This document shows positions 51,517-59,816 of a stretch of DNA of 64,000 nucleotides, in pieces; positions within the stretch are counted from its first letter, which is position 1, and each line of letters begins with the position of its first letter. The position numbers and the translations under genes are program-made. The notes under the pieces were generated by a model. It was not told where the DNA came from. It did no database searches and worked only from the letters and a program-made list of their open reading frames with translations. The stretch is from Halogranum rubrum (GTDB lineage: Archaea > Halobacteriota > Halobacteria > Halobacteriales > Haloferacaceae), in assembly GCF_900114455.1 (NCBI RefSeq), contig NZ_FOTC01000002.1:529012-593011 (forward strand). Direction: 5' to 3'.

Positions 51517-51906
51517 ATGACCGACTACCAGCCCGGTGTCTGCAACATCGGTCCCGCCGAACAGCGAAAACGGTCCGCTCTCGGTGCACTCGCGTCGCTC
51601 GCGACCCTCCTCGTCGTGCTTGCAGTCCTCGCGACCGACATTTCACGGTTCGTCCTGCTCGTGACGGTCGTTTCGCTCTTCGTCGTCGCCGAGGGATTTC
51701 TCCAAGCACAGACCGGATTCTGCCCTCGGTTCGCGTCGACCGGCGTCTACGACGTGAGCGACGACGGCACCGAGCGTCGACAGGTCACGGACGCGGACGA
51801 CCACGCTACCGACCGGCGACGAGCGCGGAGATTCCACCTTCAGTCTGCGGGACTCGCCATCGTCGGGACCGGTGTCGTCGTCGCCGTCGGCGTTCTCGTG
51901 CCGTAA
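51517..51906 (+). CDS. Two/three-helix membrane protein of unknown function
   Basis: A 129-residue protein that begins MTDYQPGVCNIGPAEQRKRS, with helices at SALGALASLATLLVVLAVLA and RFVLLVTVVSLFVVAEGFLQ, a polar loop of about 45 residues, and a C-terminal helix (AGLAIVGTGVVVAVGVLVP). The CNIG start is shared with small haloarchaeal membrane proteins. Its ATG is 54 bp after gvpM, but nothing suggests a gas vesicle role. Confidence 0.7.
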   Translation: MTDYQPGVCNIGPAEQRKRSALGALASLATLLVVLAVLATDISRFVLLVTVVSLFVVAEGFLQAQTGFCPRFASTGVYDVSDDGTERRQVTDADDHATDRRRARRFHLQSAGLAIVGTGVVVAVGVLVP

Positions 51907-51995
51907 CGTTCTCCAGAATTTACTAATCCTTCGCAGTTGGTTCAGTACCCCGATACATTGAAACAGGGGCATGTCGTAGCCGTCTCCGTCCAGGG

Positions 51996-53069
51996 ATGCC
52001 CGAAAACTTCTACGACCTGCTCGGCGTCGACGAGGACGCGACGAAAACGGACCTGAAGCGCGCGTACCGACAGCGTGCCCGCGAGTACCATCCGGACGTC
52101 AACGCCGACGACCGGGCAGGGACACAGTTCAAGACGGTCCGCCGGGCGTACGACGTGCTCCGCGACGAGACGGAACGCTCGGCGTACGACCGACTGGGCC
52201 ACGAGACGTACGTCCGAAAACGGATGAACGGGCTTCCCTCCTCACCCGGCGAGTCGGCGACCACCTCCGCTTCCGCTTCCGCTTCGAGTTCGACGCAGTC
52301 GTCTTCGTCCTCCCAGTCCTCGAACGCCTCGACGACTTCGAGTAGTTCGACGTCGTCACAGTCGTCGAAAACCTCGAAGCAGTCGAAGCAGTCGAAGCAG
52401 TCGAAGACCTCGAAATCGTCTCGGGCTCAGTCGTCTCAGCGTTCTACGTCGTCGCAGTCGGCGTCGAACTCCTCGTCGAGTGGGCGTCGAACACGACAGC
52501 AATCGACGGCGTCCAGGAGTTCCACGAGTCCGTCCGGGCAGACCGGAACCGACCGAACCACGTCGTCGCGGACGACGCGCACTTCCAGTACGACACAGTC
52601 GTCGTCCGGCCGACGAACTCGACTCCGGAACCGGTGGCTCGGGGTTTTTCTCGCACTCTCCATCTACGTCGCCGGATTCGCGCAGTTCGTCGCGGCGAAC
52701 CTCTCGGCCATCGATGCGCTTCTCGCACGACTCACGTCCGACCCCGCGTCGGCGCTGACGGCTGGGTGGGGTTTCGGCGACCCGACGGCGTACGTTCAGA
52801 CGCTCGTCGCCGACCCATCACTCGTCCTTTTGTTTCCGCTCGGCGCCGTCCTCCTCCCGGTTGCGCTGGCGACGACCGTCCTCAAGTTCGGCCGCGGTGC
52901 CGCGTGGTTCTACCTCCTCGGTGCAGTCGGCCCGCTTGTGGGTTTCGCCGCCGGTCCGGTGCTCCCAGAGATGGCCGGTGTCGACCTCGCGCTGTTCGTC
53001 GTCCTCCCGTTGCTGGCCGCACTGGTGTTTCTCGGTGACGTCGGTCGGTATCTCGTGGCGACACGCTAA
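51996..53069 (+). CDS. Membrane-anchored J-domain protein with Ser/Lys-rich linker
   Basis: A 357-residue protein. Residues 3-66 form a DnaJ J-domain (FYDLLGVDEDATKTDLKRAY with HPD at about 32-34), which would stimulate DnaK ATPase. Residues 85-210 are a low-complexity Ser/Thr/Lys/Arg linker with SKQ repeats encoded by 9-bp tandem units (about 52374-52408). The C-terminal 140 residues contain four hydrophobic helices. No Gly/Phe or zinc-finger domains are present, so it is a J-protein that recruits DnaK to the membrane rather than a DnaJ orthologue. Confidence 0.88.
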   Translation: MPENFYDLLGVDEDATKTDLKRAYRQRAREYHPDVNADDRAGTQFKTVRRAYDVLRDETERSAYDRLGHETYVRKRMNGLPSSPGESATTSASASASSSTQSSSSSQSSNASTTSSSSTSSQSSKTSKQSKQSKQSKTSKSSRAQSSQRSTSSQSASNSSSSGRRTRQQSTASRSSTSPSGQTGTDRTTSSRTTRTSSTTQSSSGRRTRLRNRWLGVFLALSIYVAGFAQFVAANLSAIDALLARLTSDPASALTAGWGFGDPTAYVQTLVADPSLVLLFPLGAVLLPVALATTVLKFGRGAAWFYLLGAVGPLVGFAAGPVLPEMAGVDLALFVVLPLLAALVFLGDVGRYLVATR

Positions 53070-53102
53070 CCTCTTTCACGTCGGGCACCACGATATGGAT
53101 AT

Positions 53103-53768
53103 ATGGGACTTCCGCCGAATCACGTCTGGCGAATGCGGTTGCGTGGCGTCAACGCCTACCTCGTCGCCGACGACGGTCTGACGCTCGTCGACGCCGGCAC
53201 GCCGTGGGACGCCGACCGCATCCGGACGCGCATGGACAACATCGGCCACGACGTGGCAGATATCGACCGCGTACTGCTGACCCACTACGACCTCGACCAC
53301 GTCGGCACGCTGGCGAAACTCGACCTCGACGCCGACGTCTATCTCGCCGCTCCCGACGCCGACTACTTCCGCGGAACTGACTCGCCACCGCTCACGAACC
53401 ACAAGGGACTCTTCCAGCGGGCGACGGAACTCTTCGTCAGTGACCCGACGTTCACTATCCAACCTGTCGAAGACGGCGACCAAATCGGTCCGTTCGTCGC
53501 CCACCGTACGCCTGGTCACACGCCCGGCCACACTGCCTTCGTTCACGACGAGTACGGTGTCGCCTTCGTCGGTGACCTCGTACGCACCATCGACGGCGAA
53601 CTCCACCCCTCGCCGTGGGTGTTCTCCTACAGTCTGTCGAACGTGAAGCGGAGTATCCGGACGCTCGCCGACCGCATCCCCGACGTCGACGTGTTGGCCG
53701 TCGGCCACGGCCACCCGGTGCGGACGAAGGGCGGTATCGCACTCCGACAGCTAGCCGACCGACTCTGA
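53103..53768 (+). CDS. MBL-fold hydrolase with HxDxDH motif
   Basis: A 221-residue metallo-beta-lactamase-fold protein. The usual HxHxDH motif reads THYDLDHVG (about 60-68), so the second His is replaced by Asp; other ligands (PGHTPGHTAF, FVGDLVRT, VGHGHP) look normal. Some families of this superfamily tolerate such changes, so it may still be catalytic with one metal. It follows the J-domain gene on the same strand after 33 bp. Confidence 0.85.
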   Translation: MGLPPNHVWRMRLRGVNAYLVADDGLTLVDAGTPWDADRIRTRMDNIGHDVADIDRVLLTHYDLDHVGTLAKLDLDADVYLAAPDADYFRGTDSPPLTNHKGLFQRATELFVSDPTFTIQPVEDGDQIGPFVAHRTPGHTPGHTAFVHDEYGVAFVGDLVRTIDGELHPSPWVFSYSLSNVKRSIRTLADRIPDVDVLAVGHGHPVRTKGGIALRQLADRL

Positions 53769-53838
53769 GAGACTGTGGACGACCACCGAACGGCGTCGAC
53801 GGGACACGTTTTTGCCCCCGTCGCTCGTCTCTCTGGCA

Positions 53839-54660
53839 GTGATACCCCGCTCTCGACGCGCCTTTCTCGCACTCGGTGGCTCCTTGGCGTCGGCAGTGCT
53901 CGCCGGATGCACCACGCCGAGGAACGAAGTCCGTGAACGGACGACCGACACCGTCGACGTCGGCAACGCAACCGACCTACAGGTGACGAGTCGAAACGGG
54001 TCGGTGACCGTGACGACGTGGGACCGAGACGCCGTCGAACTCTCTGTCACAAAGCGGACCATCGGTAGCCGTGACGCCTTCGACGACGTCGAGGTCCGAA
54101 CGGCAGTCCGCAACCGGTCGCTCGCCATCGAGACGGTCTACACCACCGACCGAGCACGCCGGCGGGTAGCGACCGACTTCGAACTCCAGGTGCCGTCGTC
54201 ACTGGCCGTCTCGGCCGTCGAGACCGGAAACGGCCGCGTCGACGTGACCGGCACCACCGGTGACGGACGGTTCTCGACCCAGAACGGACGCGTCACGGCC
54301 ACCGACGTCGATGGGTTCGTCACGCTCACGACGAGTAACGGCGCGCTCGAATCGAGTGGCTGTACTGGCGTCGACGGCGCGAAGACCTCGAACGGGTCGA
54401 TAGACCTCGAACTGCTCGACATCCGCCGAGACGTGGATATCTCGACGCAGAACGGGTCCATCGACGTCGCCGTCTCCGGGTCGCTCGACGCCGACGTCGT
54501 CCTCGCGGCATCCAACGGGAACGTCGCCGCCGACGGAGTCGAACTCGCGAACACGACGCGAACGCCTCGTCGGATCACCGGGCGACTCGGCGACGGCGGC
54601 AACCGACTCCGACTCTCGGTCACCAACGGGTCGGCCGAACTCACCGCCCTCGACGACTAA
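53839..54660 (+). CDS. Tat lipoprotein with DUF4097-like beta-repeat domain
   Basis: A 273-residue protein. The N-terminus (PRSRRAFLALGGSLASAVLAGC) is a Tat signal with lipobox, so it is lipid-anchored outside the cell. The rest is a right-handed beta-helix-like repeat domain with recurrent Asn-Gly turns (SRNGSVTV, ETGNGRVDV, STQNGRVTA, TSNGALES, TSNGSIDL, STQNGSIDV, ASNGNVAA), typical of DUF4097/DUF2807 adhesin-like folds. The GTG at 53839 is chosen so that the Tat signal is N-terminal. Function unknown. Confidence 0.85.
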   Translation: MIPRSRRAFLALGGSLASAVLAGCTTPRNEVRERTTDTVDVGNATDLQVTSRNGSVTVTTWDRDAVELSVTKRTIGSRDAFDDVEVRTAVRNRSLAIETVYTTDRARRRVATDFELQVPSSLAVSAVETGNGRVDVTGTTGDGRFSTQNGRVTATDVDGFVTLTTSNGALESSGCTGVDGAKTSNGSIDLELLDIRRDVDISTQNGSIDVAVSGSLDADVVLAASNGNVAADGVELANTTRTPRRITGRLGDGGNRLRLSVTNGSAELTALDD

Positions 54661-54746
54661 ACAGACTCTCGGCGTCCGGTTCGAGAGCTTTCGTTCGACA
54701 CACCACGGGCGAGTGTTTATCACGCACGGTTCCATCATGGTTTTTG

Positions 54747-56408
54747 ATGCCACAACATAACCTCCACTCGTATCAGGAGACGTACGACTCGTTCGACTGG
54801 GACGACATCTACGCCGAAGCGGACTGGGACGCACCCGACCAGTTGAACATCGCTCACGAGGTCTGTGACCGCCACGCCGAGGATAGAGGGAAAGTCGCGC
54901 TCTACCACGTCGGCACCGACGGTGAACGAACGGCCCTCTCGTTTTGGGAACTCGCGCGGCAGTCGAACGGGTTCGCGAACGTCCTCGAATCGCTCGGCGT
55001 CGCGCGCGGTGAACGGGTGTTCTCGTACATGCCGCGCGTCCCCGAACACTACGTCGCCCTCGTCGGGACGCTCAAACGGGGGGCCGTGTGGGGGAGCGTC
55101 AACGAACGGTTCGGACCCGACGGTATCGCCTACCGCCTCGACGACTGCGAGGCGAAAGTCGTGGTGACGACAGCAGCGAACCGCGACACCGTCGCCGAGG
55201 CAGTCGAAGACGCCCCGTCCGTCGAGACGGTGATCGTCCTCTCGGAGGACGGCACCGGCATCGAGCGCGGTGACGTCAGCTATCGGACGGCGATGGCCGA
55301 CGCGAGTCGAGAGTACGAGGTGGCGGCCACAACAGGCGAGGACGACGCACTACTCTACTACACCTCGGGGACGACCGGACTGGCGAAGGGTGTACTGCAC
55401 AAACATCGCTGGGTCGCCGGTGTCGCGGCCACACAGAAGTACGCCGTCGACCTGCAGGAGGGCGACCTGTACTGGTCGACGGGTGACCTCGGGTGGCTGA
55501 CCGGTCCCATCAACACGCTCGGTGCGTGGTTCTGGGGGACGACGCTGTTCACCTACGAAGGTGAGTTCGACCCCGAGACGTGGGCGGAACTACTCGACGA
55601 GTACCCGATTTCGGTGCTCTTCAGCGTCCCGACGGCCTATCGGATGCTCCGCGCCAACGAGGCAGTCCTCGACGGCGTCGACGTGGACCTACGGCACGCG
55701 CTCTCTATCGGCGAACCGCTCTCGGCGGGCGTCGTCGACTGGGGTGAAGAGCGGTTGGGCGTGACGATTCACGACACCTACGGCCAGACGGAGACGGGGA
55801 ACATGGTCGTCAATAACTACCCGACGATGGAGATTCGCCCCGGCAGTATGGGGAAACCGCTCCCGGGCGTCGAGTCGGCCATCGTCGACCCGGAGACGGG
55901 CGAGGAACTCCCGCGCGGTGAGACGGGAGAAATCGCCCACCGCGGCAACTTCCCCTGTTTCTTCGCCGAATATTGGCGAAAACCCGAGCAGACCGAGGCG
56001 TGTTTCGAGAACGACTGGTATCTCTCGGGTGACCTCGCGCGGATGGACGAGGACGGCTACATCTGGTTCGAGGGCCGCGCCGACGACGTCATCATCTCTG
56101 CGGGCTACCGCATCGGCCCGTTCGAAGTCGAGTCGTCGCTCGGCGAACACGAGGCCGTCGCCGAGGCGGCCGTCGTCCCCAAACCCGACACCGAACGCGG
56201 CAACATCGTGAAAGCCTACGTCGTCCTCGCCGACGGCTACGAGGCCAGTGAAGCGCTGGGCGAGGAGATAAAACAGCACGTCCGCGAGGAGTTGTCCGCC
56301 CACGAGTATCCGCGCGAGGTGGAGTTCGTCGATGACTTGCCGAAGACCGTCACCGGAAAGATTCGACGGACGGAACTCCGCGACCGGACAGACGACTCGT
56401 CGGCGTAA
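54747..56408 (+). CDS. AMP-forming acyl-CoA/acetyl-CoA synthetase
   Basis: A 553-residue ANL-superfamily ligase that activates a carboxylate to acyl-AMP and then acyl-CoA. Motifs: phosphate loop YYTSGTTGLAKGVLHKH (about 210-226), YGQTETG (A5), YLSGDLARMDEDGYIWFEGR (A7-A8), and the C-terminal Lys in TVTGKIRR. It is closer to medium-chain/acetate-like archaeal forms (DLGWLTGPINTLGAWFWG) than to long-chain enzymes. The ATG at 54747 follows the AT-rich TTTTTG. Confidence 0.9.
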   Translation: MPQHNLHSYQETYDSFDWDDIYAEADWDAPDQLNIAHEVCDRHAEDRGKVALYHVGTDGERTALSFWELARQSNGFANVLESLGVARGERVFSYMPRVPEHYVALVGTLKRGAVWGSVNERFGPDGIAYRLDDCEAKVVVTTAANRDTVAEAVEDAPSVETVIVLSEDGTGIERGDVSYRTAMADASREYEVAATTGEDDALLYYTSGTTGLAKGVLHKHRWVAGVAATQKYAVDLQEGDLYWSTGDLGWLTGPINTLGAWFWGTTLFTYEGEFDPETWAELLDEYPISVLFSVPTAYRMLRANEAVLDGVDVDLRHALSIGEPLSAGVVDWGEERLGVTIHDTYGQTETGNMVVNNYPTMEIRPGSMGKPLPGVESAIVDPETGEELPRGETGEIAHRGNFPCFFAEYWRKPEQTEACFENDWYLSGDLARMDEDGYIWFEGRADDVIISAGYRIGPFEVESSLGEHEAVAEAAVVPKPDTERGNIVKAYVVLADGYEASEALGEEIKQHVREELSAHEYPREVEFVDDLPKTVTGKIRRTELRDRTDDSSA

Positions 56409-56806
56409 TTGGCGTCGTCGCGACTCACCGGCCGACGACTTCTCCGTGTATCTTCGACTATCGAAGCCTCTCAGGATAGTTCGAGTGACATCGGACCCGC
56501 GCAGAGCGCGGGTCCGTGACTGACCAAGCCAACTGCGAAGAGCACCAGTCTCGCAGTTACCCGGCGCGCATCGGCGGTCTGTTCGTCCACACCACGCGCG
56601 CCAGTATCCTCTTGGACGGATGCTGTGAAAAGTCCTACGTTACTACCAATTCCAGCCAGCCGATGCAATATTTCCGCTCTGTTCGGAATCAATCCGGCCA
56701 GTAAAACGGACAGAGTTCTAATATTGTCAATCAATCGTGGCCGTCGCTGGACGGTTGCACACTCCCACGGCGAGCAGTACAGAAAACACCTAATTATTCG
56801 TTCGGG
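56409..56806. other. 398-bp gap with one strong hairpin and AT-richer DNA
   Basis: No gene is supported. A perfect 10-bp stem with a 3-nt loop, GGACCCGCGC-AGA-GCGCGGGTCC, lies at 56493-56515 about 85 bp after the synthetase stop. The remaining 290 bp are lower in GC than the surroundings; an 87-codon minus-strand frame (56471-56734) crosses the hairpin and has no recognisable domain. It may be decayed foreign DNA. Confidence 0.55.
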
Positions 56807-57439
56807 TTACCGGACGTAGTACGGGTCGTCGCCCGCGAGGAACCGACCGAGGTCGGCCTCGCGGCGGAAGTCGGTCGAACGGAGGGTCGCGAGTCCGTCG
56901 ACCAGTTCCCCACGGTCGTCGCCGTCCCACTCGCTCGGATCACGGATAGGGAGCACGAGAAAGCCGCTGCCACGGAGTTCGGTCGCGTGGAGTCGCTCCA
57001 TATCGACGGTGGTCTTGTGCGCCTGTGCGGTGTAGTTCTCCAGCACGTGTCGCGTGGCGCGCGCGCCGACGGGCAGGAGGACGTGTGCGGCGATGGCGCG
57101 CAGTTCCGCGTCGAAGAACCGTTCCATGTCGCCGTACGAGGACACGTCCGGGTCGCCGTCGCCGGTCGGGACACACATGTGCAAGTACGAGAGGAACGTC
57201 CGCCGTACCTCCGGTTCGGTGCCCACGTTTCGGAGGAGTCCCGCGTCGGCGAGTGCTTCTTGCAGTCGTAGTCCGGCGTCGTTGGTGAACGGAACGCCGG
57301 AGTCGACGCCGCCGTGTCGACCCGGATGGTCGCCGACGACGTGGAAGTCGGCGTTCGCGTCGCCGTACCCTGCGACGAACCGCTCGCACGAGGGGCGCAT
57401 CCCGAAGGGGTTGCTCGTGCGGTCAGTGACGTTTCTCAC
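56807..57439 (-). CDS. Uracil-DNA glycosylase-superfamily protein
   Basis: A 210-residue protein of the UDG superfamily. The motif 1 region reads FHVVGDHPGRHGGVDSGVPF, typical of family-4/5-like archaeal proteins with GDxPG; the downstream FLSYLHMCVPTGDGDP and HVLLPVGARATRHVL fit the alpha/beta fold. Classic Cys ligands for an Fe-S cluster are not obvious, so it may be a divergent member. The GTG at 57439 follows CCTAAACC, suited to leaderless initiation. Confidence 0.75.
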   Translation of the reverse strand: MRNVTDRTSNPFGMRPSCERFVAGYGDANADFHVVGDHPGRHGGVDSGVPFTNDAGLRLQEALADAGLLRNVGTEPEVRRTFLSYLHMCVPTGDGDPDVSSYGDMERFFDAELRAIAAHVLLPVGARATRHVLENYTAQAHKTTVDMERLHATELRGSGFLVLPIRDPSEWDGDDRGELVDGLATLRSTDFRREADLGRFLAGDDPYYVR

Positions 57440-57508
57440 GGGGGTCGATATGAGACATCACGGTTTAGGTGGCGCGGTTTCGGCCGATACTGCGCGCACT
57501 CGACGGCC

Positions 57509-57982
57509 TCAGAGTTCGACGCCCGAGGGGATGAGACTCTTCTCTCGGAGGAGTCCCCCGTCGGCGTCGTAGACGAGGAAGGTACGCTTCTCGTAGGTGA
57601 CGAGCGGTTCGCCCTCGACGGTGAGTTCGACCCGGTATCGGCCGTCGTCGTCGTCGCCGCTTCTTCCGTACTCGCGGGCCGCGCGGATGAACTTCAGGAC
57701 GTCGTTGGCGTCCTCGTTCAGTTCGAGGACGAAGTCACCCGTCGTCCGGTTGGTGACGCCGACGACACCAGTCGAATCCGGTGTGTCCAGCGGGGCCTGA
57801 AGCCGAAAGGCGACGTCAGTTTCGCTCGCAGAGAGAAGGTCGCCGTCGGTTCCCGTGAGTCGCTCTCGGAGCAACCCCTCGGGTCCGTGGAAGTCGATGC
57901 GGACCAGTGGCTTCTCGGGGTCCCCATCGTGTTCAACCCAATCGATGTATTCGACGGTCAGTTCGAAGTAATCACGCCTCAT
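57509..57982 (-). CDS. Conserved haloarchaeal protein (DUF5793-like)
   Basis: A 157-residue soluble protein that starts MRRDYFELTVEYIDWVEHDG and is mostly beta-strand: VRIDFHGPEGLLRERL, DVAFRLQAPLDTPDSTGVVG, DFVLELNEDANDVLKFIRAA and RYRVELTVEGEPLVTYE. I recall a haloarchaeal family (DUF5793) of this size, but that is from memory. The ATG at 57982 is chosen over upstream in-frame codons that have no similarity pattern. Function unknown. Confidence 0.78.
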   Translation of the reverse strand: MRRDYFELTVEYIDWVEHDGDPEKPLVRIDFHGPEGLLRERLTGTDGDLLSASETDVAFRLQAPLDTPDSTGVVGVTNRTTGDFVLELNEDANDVLKFIRAAREYGRSGDDDDGRYRVELTVEGEPLVTYEKRTFLVYDADGGLLREKSLIPSGVEL

Positions 57983-58178
57983 TCCGTACGCGCCCTTGGG
58001 TATGGCCAAGTAAGAACGTAACGCCCCAGACAGTCCACCTCTCCCTGCCGTGTGTTCCCCGTTCTGCACACGAAAGAGGCCCTGAACGGCTACTCAGATG
58101 CATGTTGTTTTTCGAGAATTTCAGGGTCGACTTTAAGTATTGGTATACGGTATGTTCGCGCAGTTGACTCGGAGCCAC

Positions 58179-59816
58179 ATGTCACGAGACGAATTACAGA
58201 CGGAAGCGGACCAACAGGGGTCACTCGCAGCCCTGCGTCGACATCTCACACACGCGATGGAGGTCCTTCGTGGGTCCACGCTCGACGCTCGGCCGTTCCG
58301 GCCGGGTGAAGACGGACCGCTCTCGACGTACACGATTCCCGCCAGACACGAAGAGGTCGACCGTTACTGGGTGAACGCCCCGTTCGCCTACGTCGTCGTC
58401 ACCTTCGACCCGACCGCGAGCGAGCACTACTACCACGTCGTCGAACCCGACACCGACGAGTTCACGGCAGACCTCAGAGAGCGCGTCGCCGTCGACATCC
58501 GCGACCCACTGCTGTATCGGTCCCCCGAGGCCGACACAGTCGGCGAGTCGGTGCTCCGTGAAGAACTGACGACGCTCCTCCAGCAGTACGGTATCGACGT
58601 CGACATGAAGACGTACCACACCGTGCTGTACTACCTCTATCGGGACTTCGTCGGCTACGGTAAGGCCGACGCGCTGTTACACGACAGCCACATCGAGGAC
58701 ATCTCCTGTGACGGGTACGACCTTCCGATCTTCATCTACCACGACGAGTACGCCGACATCGAGACGAACATCGTCTTCGGTAGCGACGAGTTGGACGACT
58801 ACGTCATCCGTCTCGCACAGCGTTCTGGTCGCCACGTCAGCGTCGGCAACCCCGTCGTCTCGACGACGCTTCCCGATGGCTCGCGAATCGAACTCTCGCT
58901 CGGTCAAGAGGTGACGCCACGCGGGTCGGCGTTCACCATCCGCCAGTACGCCGACGAACCGTTCACACCCATCGACCTCATCGACTACGGGACGTTCTCC
59001 GTCGAGATGATGGCCTACCTGTGGCTCTGTATCGAGCACAACAAGTCGCTCATCTTCGCGGGCGGGACAGCGTCGGGGAAGACCACCGCGATGAACGCCG
59101 TGTCGATGTTCATCCCCCCGCGGGCGAAGGTACTCACCATCGAGGACACGCGCGAACTCTCTTTGTACCACGACAACTGGCTCTCCAGCGTGACGCGCGA
59201 GCAACTCCACGAGGGGTCGGACATCGACATGTACGACCTGCTCCGGTCGGCACTACGCCATCGCCCCGAGTACATCATCGTCGGCGAGGTCCGTGGCGAC
59301 GAGGCCGTGACGCTCTTTCAGGCGATGAACACCGGCCACACGACGTTCTCGACGATGCACGCCGACAGCATCGAGACGGTCATCAACCGCTTGGAGAACG
59401 AACCCATCAACGTCCCGCGGGCGATGGTCCAGTCGCTCGACCTGCTCTCGATTCAGACGCTCACGCGCTTCGAGGGTGAGCGCGTTCGCCGGTCGAAAAC
59501 TATCGGCGAAATCGGGGGTATCGACCAGCGGACCGGCGAACTCGACTACTCGTCGGCGTTCAAGTGGAACGCGCAGAGCGACTCGTTCAGACGGAACGAC
59601 AGCGACCTACTGTCGGAGATTCAAGCCGAACGCGGCTGGTCGCGGTCTGAACTCCTGCGCGAGATTCGCCGACGTGAGCACTTCCTCGAACAGCTACAGA
59701 CGTACGGCGTCGGCGACTACCGTCGGTTCACCGCACTCGTCAACGAGTACTACGCCGACCCCGAACGGGTGACGAAGCGACTCGACGACGGGTTGGTCAC
59801 GGCGGAGTCGACCTGA
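58179..59816 (+). CDS. pilB: Type IV pilus-type secretion ATPase (PilB/ArlI-like)
   Basis: A 545-residue hexameric AAA-like motor of the VirB11/GspE family. The N-terminal domain carries DELQTEADQQ; the ATPase core has Walker A FAGGTASGKTTAMNAV (about 293-306), the Asp box VLTIEDTRELSLYHDNW, Walker B YIIVGEVRGDEAV and the His box GHTTFSTMHAD. The ATG at 58179 fits a TATA-like CTTTAAGTA with a short leader; ATG 58152 is an alternative. It powers assembly of adhesion pili or a related filament and is coupled to pilC. Confidence 0.9.
   Translation: MSRDELQTEADQQGSLAALRRHLTHAMEVLRGSTLDARPFRPGEDGPLSTYTIPARHEEVDRYWVNAPFAYVVVTFDPTASEHYYHVVEPDTDEFTADLRERVAVDIRDPLLYRSPEADTVGESVLREELTTLLQQYGIDVDMKTYHTVLYYLYRDFVGYGKADALLHDSHIEDISCDGYDLPIFIYHDEYADIETNIVFGSDELDDYVIRLAQRSGRHVSVGNPVVSTTLPDGSRIELSLGQEVTPRGSAFTIRQYADEPFTPIDLIDYGTFSVEMMAYLWLCIEHNKSLIFAGGTASGKTTAMNAVSMFIPPRAKVLTIEDTRELSLYHDNWLSSVTREQLHEGSDIDMYDLLRSALRHRPEYIIVGEVRGDEAVTLFQAMNTGHTTFSTMHADSIETVINRLENEPINVPRAMVQSLDLLSIQTLTRFEGERVRRSKTIGEIGGIDQRTGELDYSSAFKWNAQSDSFRRNDSDLLSEIQAERGWSRSELLREIRRREHFLEQLQTYGVGDYRRFTALVNEYYADPERVTKRLDDGLVTAEST

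Noticed and set aside
56471-56734. 87-codon minus-strand frame in the AT-richer gap
   Set aside because: It includes both arms of the strong hairpin and has no recognisable domain; no start or promoter evidence.
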